Shown: piece by piece, positions 24,463 to 32,532 of the stretch
Numbering within the stretch: the first letter of the stretch is position 1
Layout: every line of letters starts with the position of its first letter
DNA from: an uncultured Collinsella sp.
GTDB lineage: Bacteria > Actinomycetota > Coriobacteriia > Coriobacteriales > Coriobacteriaceae
Direction of reading: 5' to 3'
Assembly (NCBI GenBank): GCA_900541685.1
Contig: UQKM01000012.1
Span: forward strand, 9,240 to 73,239
DNA: 64,000 nucleotides
Program-made: the position numbers and the translations under genes
The notes under the pieces: model-generated
What the model was told of the DNA's origin: nothing
The model's database searches: none
What the model saw: the letters and a program-made list of their open reading frames with translations, nothing else

Positions 24463-24972
24463 CTAGTTCTCGGCTTGCTCAACCCGTACCTTGACACGTG
24501 TCGGATTGCCGTGGCTGTCGAGGGTCTTGGCATCGAGTGCCTGGATCTCGATGTATGCCTCGCCTTCTTTGATGTCGCCGGCGGGGCACGTCTCGATTGT
24601 CTTGCCGGTCTCGACCACACCGGATTCGTACATGGTCTCGTCGTTTTGGATGACGCGGAATCGCTGGGGAAATTTATTGTCTTGGACGTTTTGCACGTTG
24701 ACGCGCAGCTTGCCGTCCTCCTGTAGCTGAGCGACCGGCGCGACCGAAATCGTCATCATGTTGTCGCGGACGATGGCATCGAGCTCATCTTGGATTTCTT
24801 GTCGCGATTTGCCCTCTGCCGCCGTGACTGAGGCGCCCGCTTCGGGCACGGGCTGCGACTGCCAGGCGTATAGCCCTACGGCGATGAGGGCGCAGACGAT
24901 AGCCAGGCAGACAACGACGAGTTTCTTGCGACGCCCCAGTCCTGCGAGGCGGGGCGGCTTCTTCGCACTCAT
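24463..24972 (-). CDS. Single-pass membrane protein with extracellular domain
   Basis: 169 residues. A basic cytoplasmic N-terminus (GRRKK) is followed by one membrane segment (about 18-36) and an outside domain of about 125 residues, rich in Glu, Gln and Val, ending in beta strands. No lipobox cysteine and no family recognised. The start overlaps the stop of the 98-residue gene by 4 bases (ATGA), so the two are coupled. It is likely an envelope partner of the secreted proteins encoded downstream. Confidence 0.7.
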   Translation of the reverse strand: MSAKKPPRLAGLGRRKKLVVVCLAIVCALIAVGLYAWQSQPVPEAGASVTAAEGKSRQEIQDELDAIVRDNMMTISVAPVAQLQEDGKLRVNVQNVQDNKFPQRFRVIQNDETMYESGVVETGKTIETCPAGDIKEGEAYIEIQALDAKTLDSHGNPTRVKVRVEQAEN

Positions 24973-25265
24973 GCGGCGTCCTTGGTGGTGTAGACACGTG
25001 CGAACGTGGACGGGTCCGCTCCAAAGAGCATGTGAAGCATCAGGCGGCGCGAGTAGATGAGCTCGTCAAAGTCGTGAGGGAGCTCGATGTCGTGGATACG
25101 CGCGATGTGGTGGGCGAGCGCCGAGAACGACTCGGGGTCGCAGATAACATCGGTGGTGACGTGGTAGACCGCCGTATCGGGGAACGCCTCTTCGTCGAAA
25201 GGCAGGAGATAGGGATCGTCGTCGACCTCGATGGCGACGCCGTACTGGGGCCAGTAATATGCCAT
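24969..25265 (-). CDS. Small acidic cytoplasmic protein of unknown function
   Basis: 98 residues, no signal peptide or membrane segment; rich in Asp, His and Tyr (opening YYWPQYGVAIEVDDDPYLLP). It is the first gene of the minus-strand surface operon and has AGGGAGG 4 bases before the ATG at 25265. The family is not recognised. The frame is supported by the strong ribosome-binding site and the ATGA coupling to the next gene. Confidence 0.65.
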   Translation of the reverse strand: MAYYWPQYGVAIEVDDDPYLLPFDEEAFPDTAVYHVTTDVICDPESFSALAHHIARIHDIELPHDFDELIYSRRLMLHMLFGADPSTFARVYTTKDAA

Positions 25266-25339
25266 GGGAACCTCCCTGCTTCTGGGGCCATAACTTCTAT
25301 CGGTTTTGGTTGTCGACGCCGACCGTATCAGCCGCTACT

Positions 25340-25375
25340 TGACCAATTTCTGACCAAATGCTTGACGGATTGACA
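25340..25375. promoter_or_regulatory. Direct repeats of TGAC, possible activator site
   Basis: TGACCAATTTC and TGACCAAATGC follow one another with an 11-base period (25340 and 25351), and TGAC recurs at 25363 and 25371. Repeats one helical turn apart resemble response-regulator sites. The 346-base gap 25266-25611 separates the divergent surface operon and the oxidase operon, so either could be controlled. No other strong structure is seen in the gap. Confidence 0.4.
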
Positions 25376-25501
25376 TCTCCGCAGGTAAAAGGTGGAAAAA
25401 ATTACTTCAACTTTTTTCGAGCGACAATCGAGCGGTCGGCGACGGCGGGGCGATATGTGTCAAAAGCATCGTCTGCCGAGGAAGCCTTGCCGTTCGCCGA
25501 A

Positions 25502-25529
25502 TTGCACAAACGTAAAAATCGCCAATTAT
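25502..25529 (+). promoter_or_regulatory. Candidate promoter of the oxidase-Etf operon
   Basis: TTGCAC (25502-25507) and AATTAT (25524-25529) are separated by 16 bases, about 80 bases before the GTG start at 25612. Confidence 0.35.
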
Positions 25530-25611
25530 GGAGACGGTCTCGAACACGTCGACGAAACGATGCGGTAACATCTCCCTGCAAACACTGTAGTTAGCTAAAG
25601 GGGGAGTTCGC

Positions 25612-27213
25612 GTGTCTGCAACCATTAAACCCTTCACCGATGAGTTCGAAGAGTATGGCCGCGATGAATCTCGTGCATCGGGCGAAGCATCGAGCATCTC
25701 GTTTCCGACAACGGAAGACGAGGTCCGTGCCATTTTGGAAACGCTCCATGCCGAGCGTGTCCCGGTAACGGTTCAGGGCGCCCGAACCGGCCTTGCCGCC
25801 GGTGCCGTGCCCCACGGTGGGCATATCCTCAATACTTCCCGTATGAATCGCTACTTGGGCCTTCGCCGCGATGAACAAGGCCAATTTCTGCTGCGCGTGG
25901 AGCCGGGCGTTGTGCTCTCGGAGCTGCGTAAGCAGCTGAGCAAGAAGGTACTGCCGACCGCTGGTTGGGACCAGGCATCGCTTGAGGCCTACGAGGAGTT
26001 CCAAGAGTCCCCCGAGCAGTTCTTTCCCACCGATCCCACCGAGGCATCTGCCTGTCTGGGTGGCATGGCGGCATGCAACGCCTCCGGCGCCCGCAGCTAC
26101 GCTTACGGCCCCATGCGCCCGCATATCACGGGACTCCACGTCGCGCTGGCTGATGGCGATTTGCTTGAGCTTCAGCGCGGCGAGGCTTTTGCCCAGGACC
26201 GCCACCTGTCGCTCGTGACGGCAGCGGGCCGTACGCTCGAGCTCGATCTTCCCGGCTATACCATGCCCGAGACAAAAAATGCCTCAGGCTATTTCGTTGC
26301 GGACGATATGGACGCCATCGACCTCTTTATCGGCGCGTGCGGCACGCTCGGCGTCATTACCGAGCTCGAGATCGCCCTGCAGGCGGCACCTTCGGTCGTA
26401 TGGGGTGTGAGTTGCTTTTTCGATAGCGAGGACAAGGCGGTGTCCTTTACCGATTCCGTGCGCCCTGTCCTGTCCCATGCGGCTGCCATCGAGTACTTCG
26501 ATGCTGGCGCCCTGGATATTCTACGTCGTCAGCGTGAGCAGTCGACCGCGTTCGCCTCGCTGCCGGCGCTCGACAAAGAGGCCAAGGTCTGTGTCTACGT
26601 GGAGCTCGACTGCGACGACGAAGTTCAGGCGACTGAGGAGCTGTATCACTTGGGGTGGGTACTAGAGCTTGCGGGCGGCAGCGACGATGCGACATGGGTC
26701 GCGCGCACCGAGGTCGATCGCGAGTGCCAGCGGTTCTTCCGCCACGCGGTGCCCGAGAGCGTCAACATGCTCATCGACGAGCGTCGCCGCACCGACCCCA
26801 CCATTACCAAGCTGGGATCGGATATGTCGGTGCCCAATGCACGCCTTGCCGATGTCGTGGCCCTCTATCGCCGCACGCTGGCCGAAAGCGGGCTTGAGTC
26901 TGCTGCCTGGGGGCACATCGGTAACAACCATCTGCATGTGAACATCCTGCCGCGCGATGCGCAAGACTACCGTCGTGGTGGAGAGCTCTTTGCCCAGTGG
27001 GCTTCCGAGGTCACGGCCATGGGCGGTGCCGTTTCTGCCGAACACGGCGTCGGCAAGATCAAGGCGGGCTTCTTGGAGACGATGTACGGCCACGAGGCCA
27101 TGGTCGAGTCGGCGCGCCTCAAACTCCAGCTCGATCCTGCCGGCCAGTTGGGTCGCGGCAACCTGTTTACGGAGAAGCTCTTGGATGAACTCGTCCAGAA
27201 AGGGGGCGCGTGA
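25612..27213 (+). CDS. FAD-binding 2-hydroxyacid (lactate/glycolate-type) oxidoreductase
   Basis: 533 residues. An FAD-binding PCMH domain (VPVTVQGARTGLAAGAVPHG at about 45-65) is followed by the C-terminal oxidase domain with GHIGNNHLHVN near 440 and SAEHGVGKIKAGF near 475, as in GlcD/D-lactate dehydrogenases. The enzyme would oxidise a 2-hydroxy acid and pass electrons to the Etf pair encoded next. GTG start at 25612 has AAAGGGGGAG 6 bases upstream. EtfB starts 3 bases after the stop. The same three components form the electron-confurcating lactate dehydrogenase of Acetobacterium woodii (LctD/B/C); assignment of lactate here is by that analogy only, and no lactate permease is adjacent. Confidence 0.88.
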   Translation: MSATIKPFTDEFEEYGRDESRASGEASSISFPTTEDEVRAILETLHAERVPVTVQGARTGLAAGAVPHGGHILNTSRMNRYLGLRRDEQGQFLLRVEPGVVLSELRKQLSKKVLPTAGWDQASLEAYEEFQESPEQFFPTDPTEASACLGGMAACNASGARSYAYGPMRPHITGLHVALADGDLLELQRGEAFAQDRHLSLVTAAGRTLELDLPGYTMPETKNASGYFVADDMDAIDLFIGACGTLGVITELEIALQAAPSVVWGVSCFFDSEDKAVSFTDSVRPVLSHAAAIEYFDAGALDILRRQREQSTAFASLPALDKEAKVCVYVELDCDDEVQATEELYHLGWVLELAGGSDDATWVARTEVDRECQRFFRHAVPESVNMLIDERRRTDPTITKLGSDMSVPNARLADVVALYRRTLAESGLESAAWGHIGNNHLHVNILPRDAQDYRRGGELFAQWASEVTAMGGAVSAEHGVGKIKAGFLETMYGHEAMVESARLKLQLDPAGQLGRGNLFTEKLLDELVQKGGA

Positions 27214-27215
27214 AG

Positions 27216-28031
27216 ATGAGTGATTTCCATATGGTGGTGTGCGTCAAGGCGGTGCCCGGAAGCACCGAGGTCAAGATGGACCCCAAGACCAATACTATCG
27301 TGCGTGATGGCAAGCAGGCGGTCATTAATCCCTTCGATGCAAGTGCCCTCGAATGCGCGCTGGCGCTGAAGGACGACTTTATCGGCTTTGGCATGGATGT
27401 GCGCGTGACGGTGGTGTCGATGGGCATCCCCGCGACCGAGTCGCTGCTGCGCGACTGCATCGCTCGAGGCGCCGACGACGCGCTGCTGCTGACCGATCGC
27501 GCCTTTGCAGGTGCCGATGCCCTGGCGACCACCTATGCTCTCAAATGCGGCATCGAGGCACTCGACGAGGACTTCGACCTGCTCATCTGCGGCAAGATGG
27601 CGGTGGATGGCGATACGGCCCAGATCGGCCCCGAGCTTGCCGGTGCCTTTGAGATTCCCTGCGTGACCGACGTGAGCTGCGTGCAAAGCGCGGGCTTTAC
27701 GACGTGTGGCTCGCTGGCGCTCGTTCACGGATGCGATGCCGGCGAGGAGACGGTGTGTCTTGAGATGCCGTGCGCGATGACGACTGCCAAGGAGATTGGC
27801 CAGTTGCGTATGCCGAGTATTGCCGGTATTCGCGCGGCGGAGGAGGCGGACGTGCGCGTGGTCAGTGCCGCCGACGTGAACGCCGACCCCGCGCGTTGCG
27901 GTCTTGCCGGATCACCGACGCAGGTCGTGCGCTCGTTTGTGCCCGACCGTGACCAAACGTGCGAGGCCGTTGAGGGAACGGCGTCCGAGCAGGCGGTAAA
28001 ACTTGCCAAGATTATTGAGGGGATGGCATAG
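27216..28031 (+). CDS. etfB: Electron transfer flavoprotein beta subunit
   Basis: 271 residues. The N-terminus HMVVCVKAVPGSTEVKMD and the segment LLICGKMAVDGDTAQIGPEL are typical of EtfB. It binds a nucleotide/FAD at the interface with EtfA and carries the bifurcating FAD in confurcating complexes. The ATG at 27216 lies 9 bases after GGGGG; a GTG six bases earlier is less well spaced. It is sandwiched between the oxidase and EtfA with almost no spacing, so the three are one transcript and probably one complex. Confidence 0.92.
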   Translation: MSDFHMVVCVKAVPGSTEVKMDPKTNTIVRDGKQAVINPFDASALECALALKDDFIGFGMDVRVTVVSMGIPATESLLRDCIARGADDALLLTDRAFAGADALATTYALKCGIEALDEDFDLLICGKMAVDGDTAQIGPELAGAFEIPCVTDVSCVQSAGFTTCGSLALVHGCDAGEETVCLEMPCAMTTAKEIGQLRMPSIAGIRAAEEADVRVVSAADVNADPARCGLAGSPTQVVRSFVPDRDQTCEAVEGTASEQAVKLAKIIEGMA

Positions 28032-29237
28032 ATGAGCGGGCTGATTATCGATAGCGAAGCCTGTATCGGCTGCGGTCGCTGCGTTCGCGCCTGCGCCTCG
28101 GGCGGCATTGTGGTGGAGGGTGAGCGCCCCAATCGCTGTGCCCGCGTAACCGACGGCTGTATCCTGTGCGGTGGGTGCGTCGACGCCTGCCCCGTCAACG
28201 CCATCTCAATTGAGCGCGACGAGGCCGCCGGCGCGGTAGACCTTGACGCATATCGAGACATTTGGGTCTTCGTGCAAACTGACAAGCACGATGCCGTGGC
28301 ATCCGTGGCCTTCGAGCTCATGGGCAAGGGGCGCGAGCTTGCCGATGCACGCGGCTGTCGCCTGGTGGCGCTGATCGGCATAGGTTCCGAGGGCTCGCTC
28401 GAGGACCTCGAACACCTGGTTTGCGCGGGCGCCGACGAAGTCCTGGCCTGTCGCGACGAGCGCCTGCGTCAGAACGACGCGGAGGTCTACGCTCGCTTGA
28501 TCTGCGATTTGGTAGCCGAGCGCAAGCCCGAGGCCATCCTGTACGGCGCGACCGCCTTTGGTCGCGAGCTGGCGCCCGGTGTGGCCGTGCGCTTGCAGAC
28601 GGGTCTTACGGCCGATTGCACGGTGCTTTCTATGGATACGGAGACGGGTCTGCTGCAGCAGACACGCCCGGCGTTTGGCGGCAACCTGATGGCCACCATT
28701 ATCTGCCCCAACCACCGTCCTCAGATGGCAACGGTGCGCCCCGGCATCTTTAAGGCGCCCGAGTTTGACTATAGCCGCTCCGGCACGATTACCCAGGTAG
28801 TGCTTGCGGATGATGCTAAGGCCCGTGTCGAGATCTCGATTCCCGCCGAGGAGCGGAGGCAGCAGGCCTCGATCGCCGATGCCGAGCGCCTGGTCGTGGT
28901 GGGCCGCGGCATTGGTTCCAAGAAAAACCTGCCGCTGATGCGAAGGCTCGCCGAGGCTCTGGGAGCCGAGCTTGGCTGCACGCGACCTGTCGTGGAGGCC
29001 GGCTGGTTGGAGTATCGCCATCAGATTGGCCAGACCGGCGTATCGGTTTCGCCCAAGCTTCTCGTGAGTATCGGTGTTTCGGGCGCCATCCAGCATCTTG
29101 CCGGCATCGGTGGGGCGGAGTGCATTATCGCCATCAACGAGGACCCGGATGCCCCCATTTTCGGCGCTGCCCAGTACAAGGTTGTTGGGGACGCCGTCGA
29201 GGTCGTCGAGGAGCTGCTGGCCCAGCTTGAGCGCTAG
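28032..29237 (+). CDS. etfA: Electron transfer flavoprotein alpha subunit with N-terminal ferredoxin domain
   Basis: 401 residues. The first 60 residues form a two-cluster ferredoxin: C11, C14, C17, C21 and C43, C46, C49, C53. The EtfA FAD domain occupies the C-terminal half (ETGLLQQTRPAFGGNLMAT, then SIGVSGAIQHLAG and AINEDPDAPIF). The ferredoxin fusion is found in EtfA proteins of lactate-type confurcating complexes, where it gives contact to reduced ferredoxin. The ATG directly follows the etfB stop. Its last 4 bases overlap the convergent HD-domain gene, with no terminator visible between them. Confidence 0.92.
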   Translation: MSGLIIDSEACIGCGRCVRACASGGIVVEGERPNRCARVTDGCILCGGCVDACPVNAISIERDEAAGAVDLDAYRDIWVFVQTDKHDAVASVAFELMGKGRELADARGCRLVALIGIGSEGSLEDLEHLVCAGADEVLACRDERLRQNDAEVYARLICDLVAERKPEAILYGATAFGRELAPGVAVRLQTGLTADCTVLSMDTETGLLQQTRPAFGGNLMATIICPNHRPQMATVRPGIFKAPEFDYSRSGTITQVVLADDAKARVEISIPAEERRQQASIADAERLVVVGRGIGSKKNLPLMRRLAEALGAELGCTRPVVEAGWLEYRHQIGQTGVSVSPKLLVSIGVSGAIQHLAGIGGAECIIAINEDPDAPIFGAAQYKVVGDAVEVVEELLAQLER

Positions 29238-30046
29238 GCGCGCGCCAGCCAGTCGCGCATCTCGTCCTTTAGGCGGCTCCAGGTTGCCTGCGTGGCGGGG
29301 TCGGTAAAGGGCCGCGTAATGCCAAAGGGCGCGTCGAGCAGGCGGTGGATATCGCCCTGTTCGCGCGCCAGCGCGCGGCTTGCCGGATAGACGAGCTCAA
29401 ACATAAAGCAGATGAGTCCCACCAGGTAGTCTGCGGGCTCGTTGCGTTCATCGCGTGCGACGCAGCGGTGCTCGTCAAAGGCGGCAAGTGTCGGCGACGA
29501 GAAACGGCTGCCGAGAAACGTCTTCTCGTCCACCTTGAGGATGGTGTCGACGGTGCTGTCGGCGATGGTGCGCATAATGTCGATCTTGTCACCATCGCGC
29601 ACGATATCGCAGAAGCTTCGCGTGCGCACGTCGAGCTGCGCGGGTAGACGGAAATCGCTGTGATAGGCAATGCTCGCTCGGATGAGCTCATCTTCTGCCG
29701 GGTCATCGATAAAGTCGCGGATGCTCGTTACGGCGGGTGCATCGGCGGGATTCTCGCCAAAGAGGACCTCGATGCCCAGCGCTGCATGGCTCATGCTCTC
29801 GGCGTCCTTAAAGGTGTCCCAGCGTCGCAGCTGCTCAAAGCGGCCCATATCGTGTAGCAGGCCGCAAAGCCATGCCAGGTCAATATCTTCTGACGACCAG
29901 CCCTGCTCGCGCGCTACGGCATCGCATGCCTCGGCCACGTGGTATGTATGCTCGATTTTGAGCGCGATGCGTGGGTTGGTGGCGTCGTAGGCATCGGTGT
30001 AGCTTTTGAAGGCCGCGCGCGCCCGGTCTCGATCGATAGCTGTCAT
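29234..30046 (-). CDS. HD-domain phosphohydrolase
   Basis: 270 residues. HTYHVAEACDAVA near residue 33, the HD pair in LCGLLHDMGRFEQ near residue 65, and DGDKIDIMRTI near 150 give the metal-binding H...HD...D pattern of HD hydrolases. Substrates of the family are nucleotides or phosphodiesters; none can be assigned. No membrane segment. It converges with etfA, overlapping it by 4 bases, and is divergent from azlC. Confidence 0.85.
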   Translation of the reverse strand: MTAIDRDRARAAFKSYTDAYDATNPRIALKIEHTYHVAEACDAVAREQGWSSEDIDLAWLCGLLHDMGRFEQLRRWDTFKDAESMSHAALGIEVLFGENPADAPAVTSIRDFIDDPAEDELIRASIAYHSDFRLPAQLDVRTRSFCDIVRDGDKIDIMRTIADSTVDTILKVDEKTFLGSRFSSPTLAAFDEHRCVARDERNEPADYLVGLICFMFELVYPASRALAREQGDIHRLLDAPFGITRPFTDPATQATWSRLKDEMRDWLARA

Positions 30047-30172
30047 AATGACTTCCTAAAAAGTTGTGTCTTTCGATCCGGTGGCAATTGTAGGTGAACT
30101 CGGTTGCTGTCGGATGATGATTCTGCCGTATCGCTACATGCGGCTCGGAGACCTTGTCAGGATGAGAAGCGT

Positions 30173-30865
30173 ATGGTGCTCAAAATCGTTAGAACCGTCT
30201 GGCCGGTGATGCTTACCTATGTTGCAATAGGCGCGCCGTGCGGAATGATCATGGGGCAGACGGGAATGGAACCCTGGATGGTCTTTGCCCTGAGCAGCAC
30301 GTTTGTGACGGGCAGCGGCCAGTTTATGATCTGCAACCTGTGGCTGGCGGGCGTGCCTGCAGCATCGATCGTCGCGAGCGTTGCTGCCATCTCCTCGCGC
30401 TTTGCGCTTTACTCGGCATCGATCGCGCCGCATCTGACGGGTGCCTCGAAGCGTCAGACGCTGGCTGTTGCCGCGACACTTACCGAGGAGGCATATGGCA
30501 TCTCGCTTGCCAAGTTGGTTGAAGGGGAGGATTGGGGCCCGCGCGAGTCCTTCGTGCTCAACGTGATTCTCATCGCAACATGGGGCGTTTCGTGTACGAT
30601 GGGCGCCATCGTAGGCGCCGTTGTCGATGTTCCCACCGCCATTGCAGCCTTTGTCTGCACCTCGCTCTTTATCTGCCTGCTCTTTTCGCAGCGGCTGTCG
30701 CGCGGCAACGTTGTCGCGGCGGTTTCGGGCGCGGTGTCCGTCGCCGTATGCAAGTTCTTGGGCCTCACGAATATTGCCGTGCCGGCAAGCGTCGTGGCCG
30801 GCATTGCCATTGCGTTGGCGTGCGATGCTGTATTTGACGGAAGAGGTGCCCGCGATGCCCGTTAA
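30173..30865 (+). CDS. azlC: AzlC-family branched-chain amino acid exporter, large subunit
   Basis: 230 residues with about seven membrane segments. AIGAPCGMIMGQTGMEPW, TFVTGSGQFMICNLWLAG and EEAYGI match the AzlC family, which exports branched-chain amino acids or their analogues together with AzlD. Start at 30173 is chosen from family length; AGGATGAG lies upstream but spacing is not ideal, and the frame stays open to 30104. Its end overlaps azlD by 11 bases. The presence of a branched-chain importer operon 12 kb away suggests active handling of these amino acids in both directions. Confidence 0.88.
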   Translation: MVLKIVRTVWPVMLTYVAIGAPCGMIMGQTGMEPWMVFALSSTFVTGSGQFMICNLWLAGVPAASIVASVAAISSRFALYSASIAPHLTGASKRQTLAVAATLTEEAYGISLAKLVEGEDWGPRESFVLNVILIATWGVSCTMGAIVGAVVDVPTAIAAFVCTSLFICLLFSQRLSRGNVVAAVSGAVSVAVCKFLGLTNIAVPASVVAGIAIALACDAVFDGRGARDAR

Positions 30866-31178
30866 CGAGTTCTTGGTTCTGTGGCTGTCGTCGTGGGCTG
30901 CTATCGCGTTCTTTCGCATCGCGCCGGCGCTCGCCTTGCGCGGGCGGACCCTGTCGCCCCGCATTACCGAGGCCCTGGGCTATATCCCGCCCGCCGCCTT
31001 TGCCGCGCTGGTCGCCAACGACTTGGTGAGCCCCGGCGCGTTCGACGCGGGACTCTGGCCTGCCTTGGTTCCCTGGATTGCGGCCGCCGGCGTCGTGGTC
31101 GTGGCGGTCAAGACAAAATCGATGCTGTGGTGCTGCGTCTCGGGCATCGTACTCTATATTGTCTTGAGCCTTATATAG
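30855..31178 (+). CDS. azlD: AzlD-family small transporter subunit
   Basis: 107 residues with four membrane segments (MPVNEFLVLWLSSWAAIAF at the start, then ALGYIPPAAFAALVANDL). AzlD is the small partner of AzlC. It begins 11 bases before the end of azlC in another frame, so the two are translationally coupled. A longer open frame from 30621 is inside azlC and is not used. Confidence 0.85.
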   Translation: MPVNEFLVLWLSSWAAIAFFRIAPALALRGRTLSPRITEALGYIPPAAFAALVANDLVSPGAFDAGLWPALVPWIAAAGVVVVAVKTKSMLWCCVSGIVLYIVLSLI

Positions 31179-31328
31179 GGGTGGCGTCGCGGGCGCCGAA
31201 TCTCGTTCCATCCCAACTCGTCGGATTTTTCACCGAGCTGGTCTATTTCTTCTGGTACCATGGTCAAACTTTACTGTAGCAAAGCGTGACGTGGGCTTTT
31301 GTACCCCGTCAGCGGAAATGGGGGTTTC

Positions 31329-32351
31329 ATGGCACAGGAAGCGACCGCCAACGAGCAAAAGAAATTCAAGGTCCCGCGCATCCCGGGCGACATCATGATC
31401 TATCCGATGATCGTCGGTCTTTTGCTCAACACCTTCTGCCCGCAGGTTTTTGAGATCGGCGGCTTCTTTACGGCTGCCTGCCGCGGTGGCTCCAATACCA
31501 TCGTCGCCGCGATCCTGCTGTTTGTGGGCGCCGGCATCAGCTTTAAGTCCACGCCGGGTGCCATCAAGACCGGTATCGTCGTGCTGATCCCCAAGCTGGT
31601 CGTCGCAGCGGCTCTCGGCCTGGGCGTGGCATATTTCTTTAACGACAACTTCCTGGGTCTGAGCTCCGTGTCTATCATCGGCGGCATCACGTTTTGCAAC
31701 ATGGCGCTCTATACGGGCATCATGGGCGAGTTCGGCGATGAGTCCGAGCAGGGCGCCGTCGGTATCCTGTTCTTTACGGCTGGCCCCGCCGTCACGATGA
31801 TCATCCTCGGTGTTTCCGGCCTCGCCAACATTCCCATTGGCACCATTATCGGCTCCATCTTGCCACTCGTTATCGGCATGGTTCTGGGCAACCTGTTCCC
31901 GTTTATCAAGAACCTGCTGGTTCCCGGTGCCAATCCCGCGATTGCCGTCATCGGATTTCAGCTCGGTGCGTCCATGAGCCTGTCGAGCTTTATCACCGGC
32001 GGTATTTCCGGCATCTTGCTGGGCCTTGTCACGCTGTTTGTCGTCGGTCCCATCACCTTTGCGTTCGAGCGTCTGTGCGGCGGCAATGGCAAGGCCGCTG
32101 TGGCTTGCTCCACCATTGCCGGCACGGCTATGACCACGCCGGTTGCTCTTGCTGAGGTCGCGCCGCGCTATGCCGAGCTTGCGCCCACCGCGTATGCGCA
32201 GATCGCCACCGCCGTCATCATCACGGCCATCATGGCCCCGATTCTGACCGGCTGGGTCGATAAGAAGTTCTGCCACGGCGAAGAGGATCTGTCGGTCGAA
32301 GGCGTCGAGGCTATTGAGGAGGCCGTCGCGACTGACATCGATGGCGAGTAG
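31329..32351 (+). CDS. kdgT: 2-keto-3-deoxygluconate permease family transporter
   Basis: 340 residues with about ten membrane segments. FKVPRIPGDIMIYPMIVGLL, FEIGGFFTAACRGGSNTI and TTPVALAEVAPRY are KdgT family features; the family imports 2-keto-3-deoxygluconate from pectin or uronate breakdown by proton symport. Start at 31329 has GGGGG 5 bases upstream. No genes for keto-deoxygluconate kinase or aldolase are adjacent, so the substrate is assigned by family only. The C-terminal 20 residues are acidic. Two hairpins follow. Confidence 0.88.
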   Translation: MAQEATANEQKKFKVPRIPGDIMIYPMIVGLLLNTFCPQVFEIGGFFTAACRGGSNTIVAAILLFVGAGISFKSTPGAIKTGIVVLIPKLVVAAALGLGVAYFFNDNFLGLSSVSIIGGITFCNMALYTGIMGEFGDESEQGAVGILFFTAGPAVTMIILGVSGLANIPIGTIIGSILPLVIGMVLGNLFPFIKNLLVPGANPAIAVIGFQLGASMSLSSFITGGISGILLGLVTLFVVGPITFAFERLCGGNGKAAVACSTIAGTAMTTPVALAEVAPRYAELAPTAYAQIATAVIITAIMAPILTGWVDKKFCHGEEDLSVEGVEAIEEAVATDIDGE

Positions 32352-32400
32352 CAATCGATACCCATCAATGATGCCGGCGTGTGCAATTCGCGCCGTATGG

Positions 32401-32478
32401 GCGCCCGAACAGAAACTGTTTTGCAGTGATGTTCGGGCGCTCTGCTATTATCCCCTTTACCCCTGCGGAGTAAAGGGG
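32401..32478 (+). terminator. Two consecutive hairpins between kdgT and the GGDEF gene
   Basis: GCGCCCGAACA (32401-32411) pairs with TGTTCGGGCGC (32430-32440). CCCCTTTAC (32452-32460) pairs with GTAAAGGGG (32470-32478), followed by TGTTTATT. Between them TATTAT (32446-32451) could be a -10 box for the next gene. I see no match to a c-di-GMP riboswitch. Confidence 0.55.
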
Positions 32479-32532
32479 TGTTTATTGCCCTGATTCGAAT
32501 TGGGCGATTCTGACCACTTGGGTATTGAAGGG

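Noticed and set aside
31230..32354. A 374-codon minus-strand frame
   Set aside because: Antisense to kdgT; Asp/Gly/Arg-rich mirror frame.
32401..32532. Possible c-di-GMP riboswitch before the GGDEF gene
   Set aside because: Only simple hairpins are visible; the conserved riboswitch core sequences are not found.
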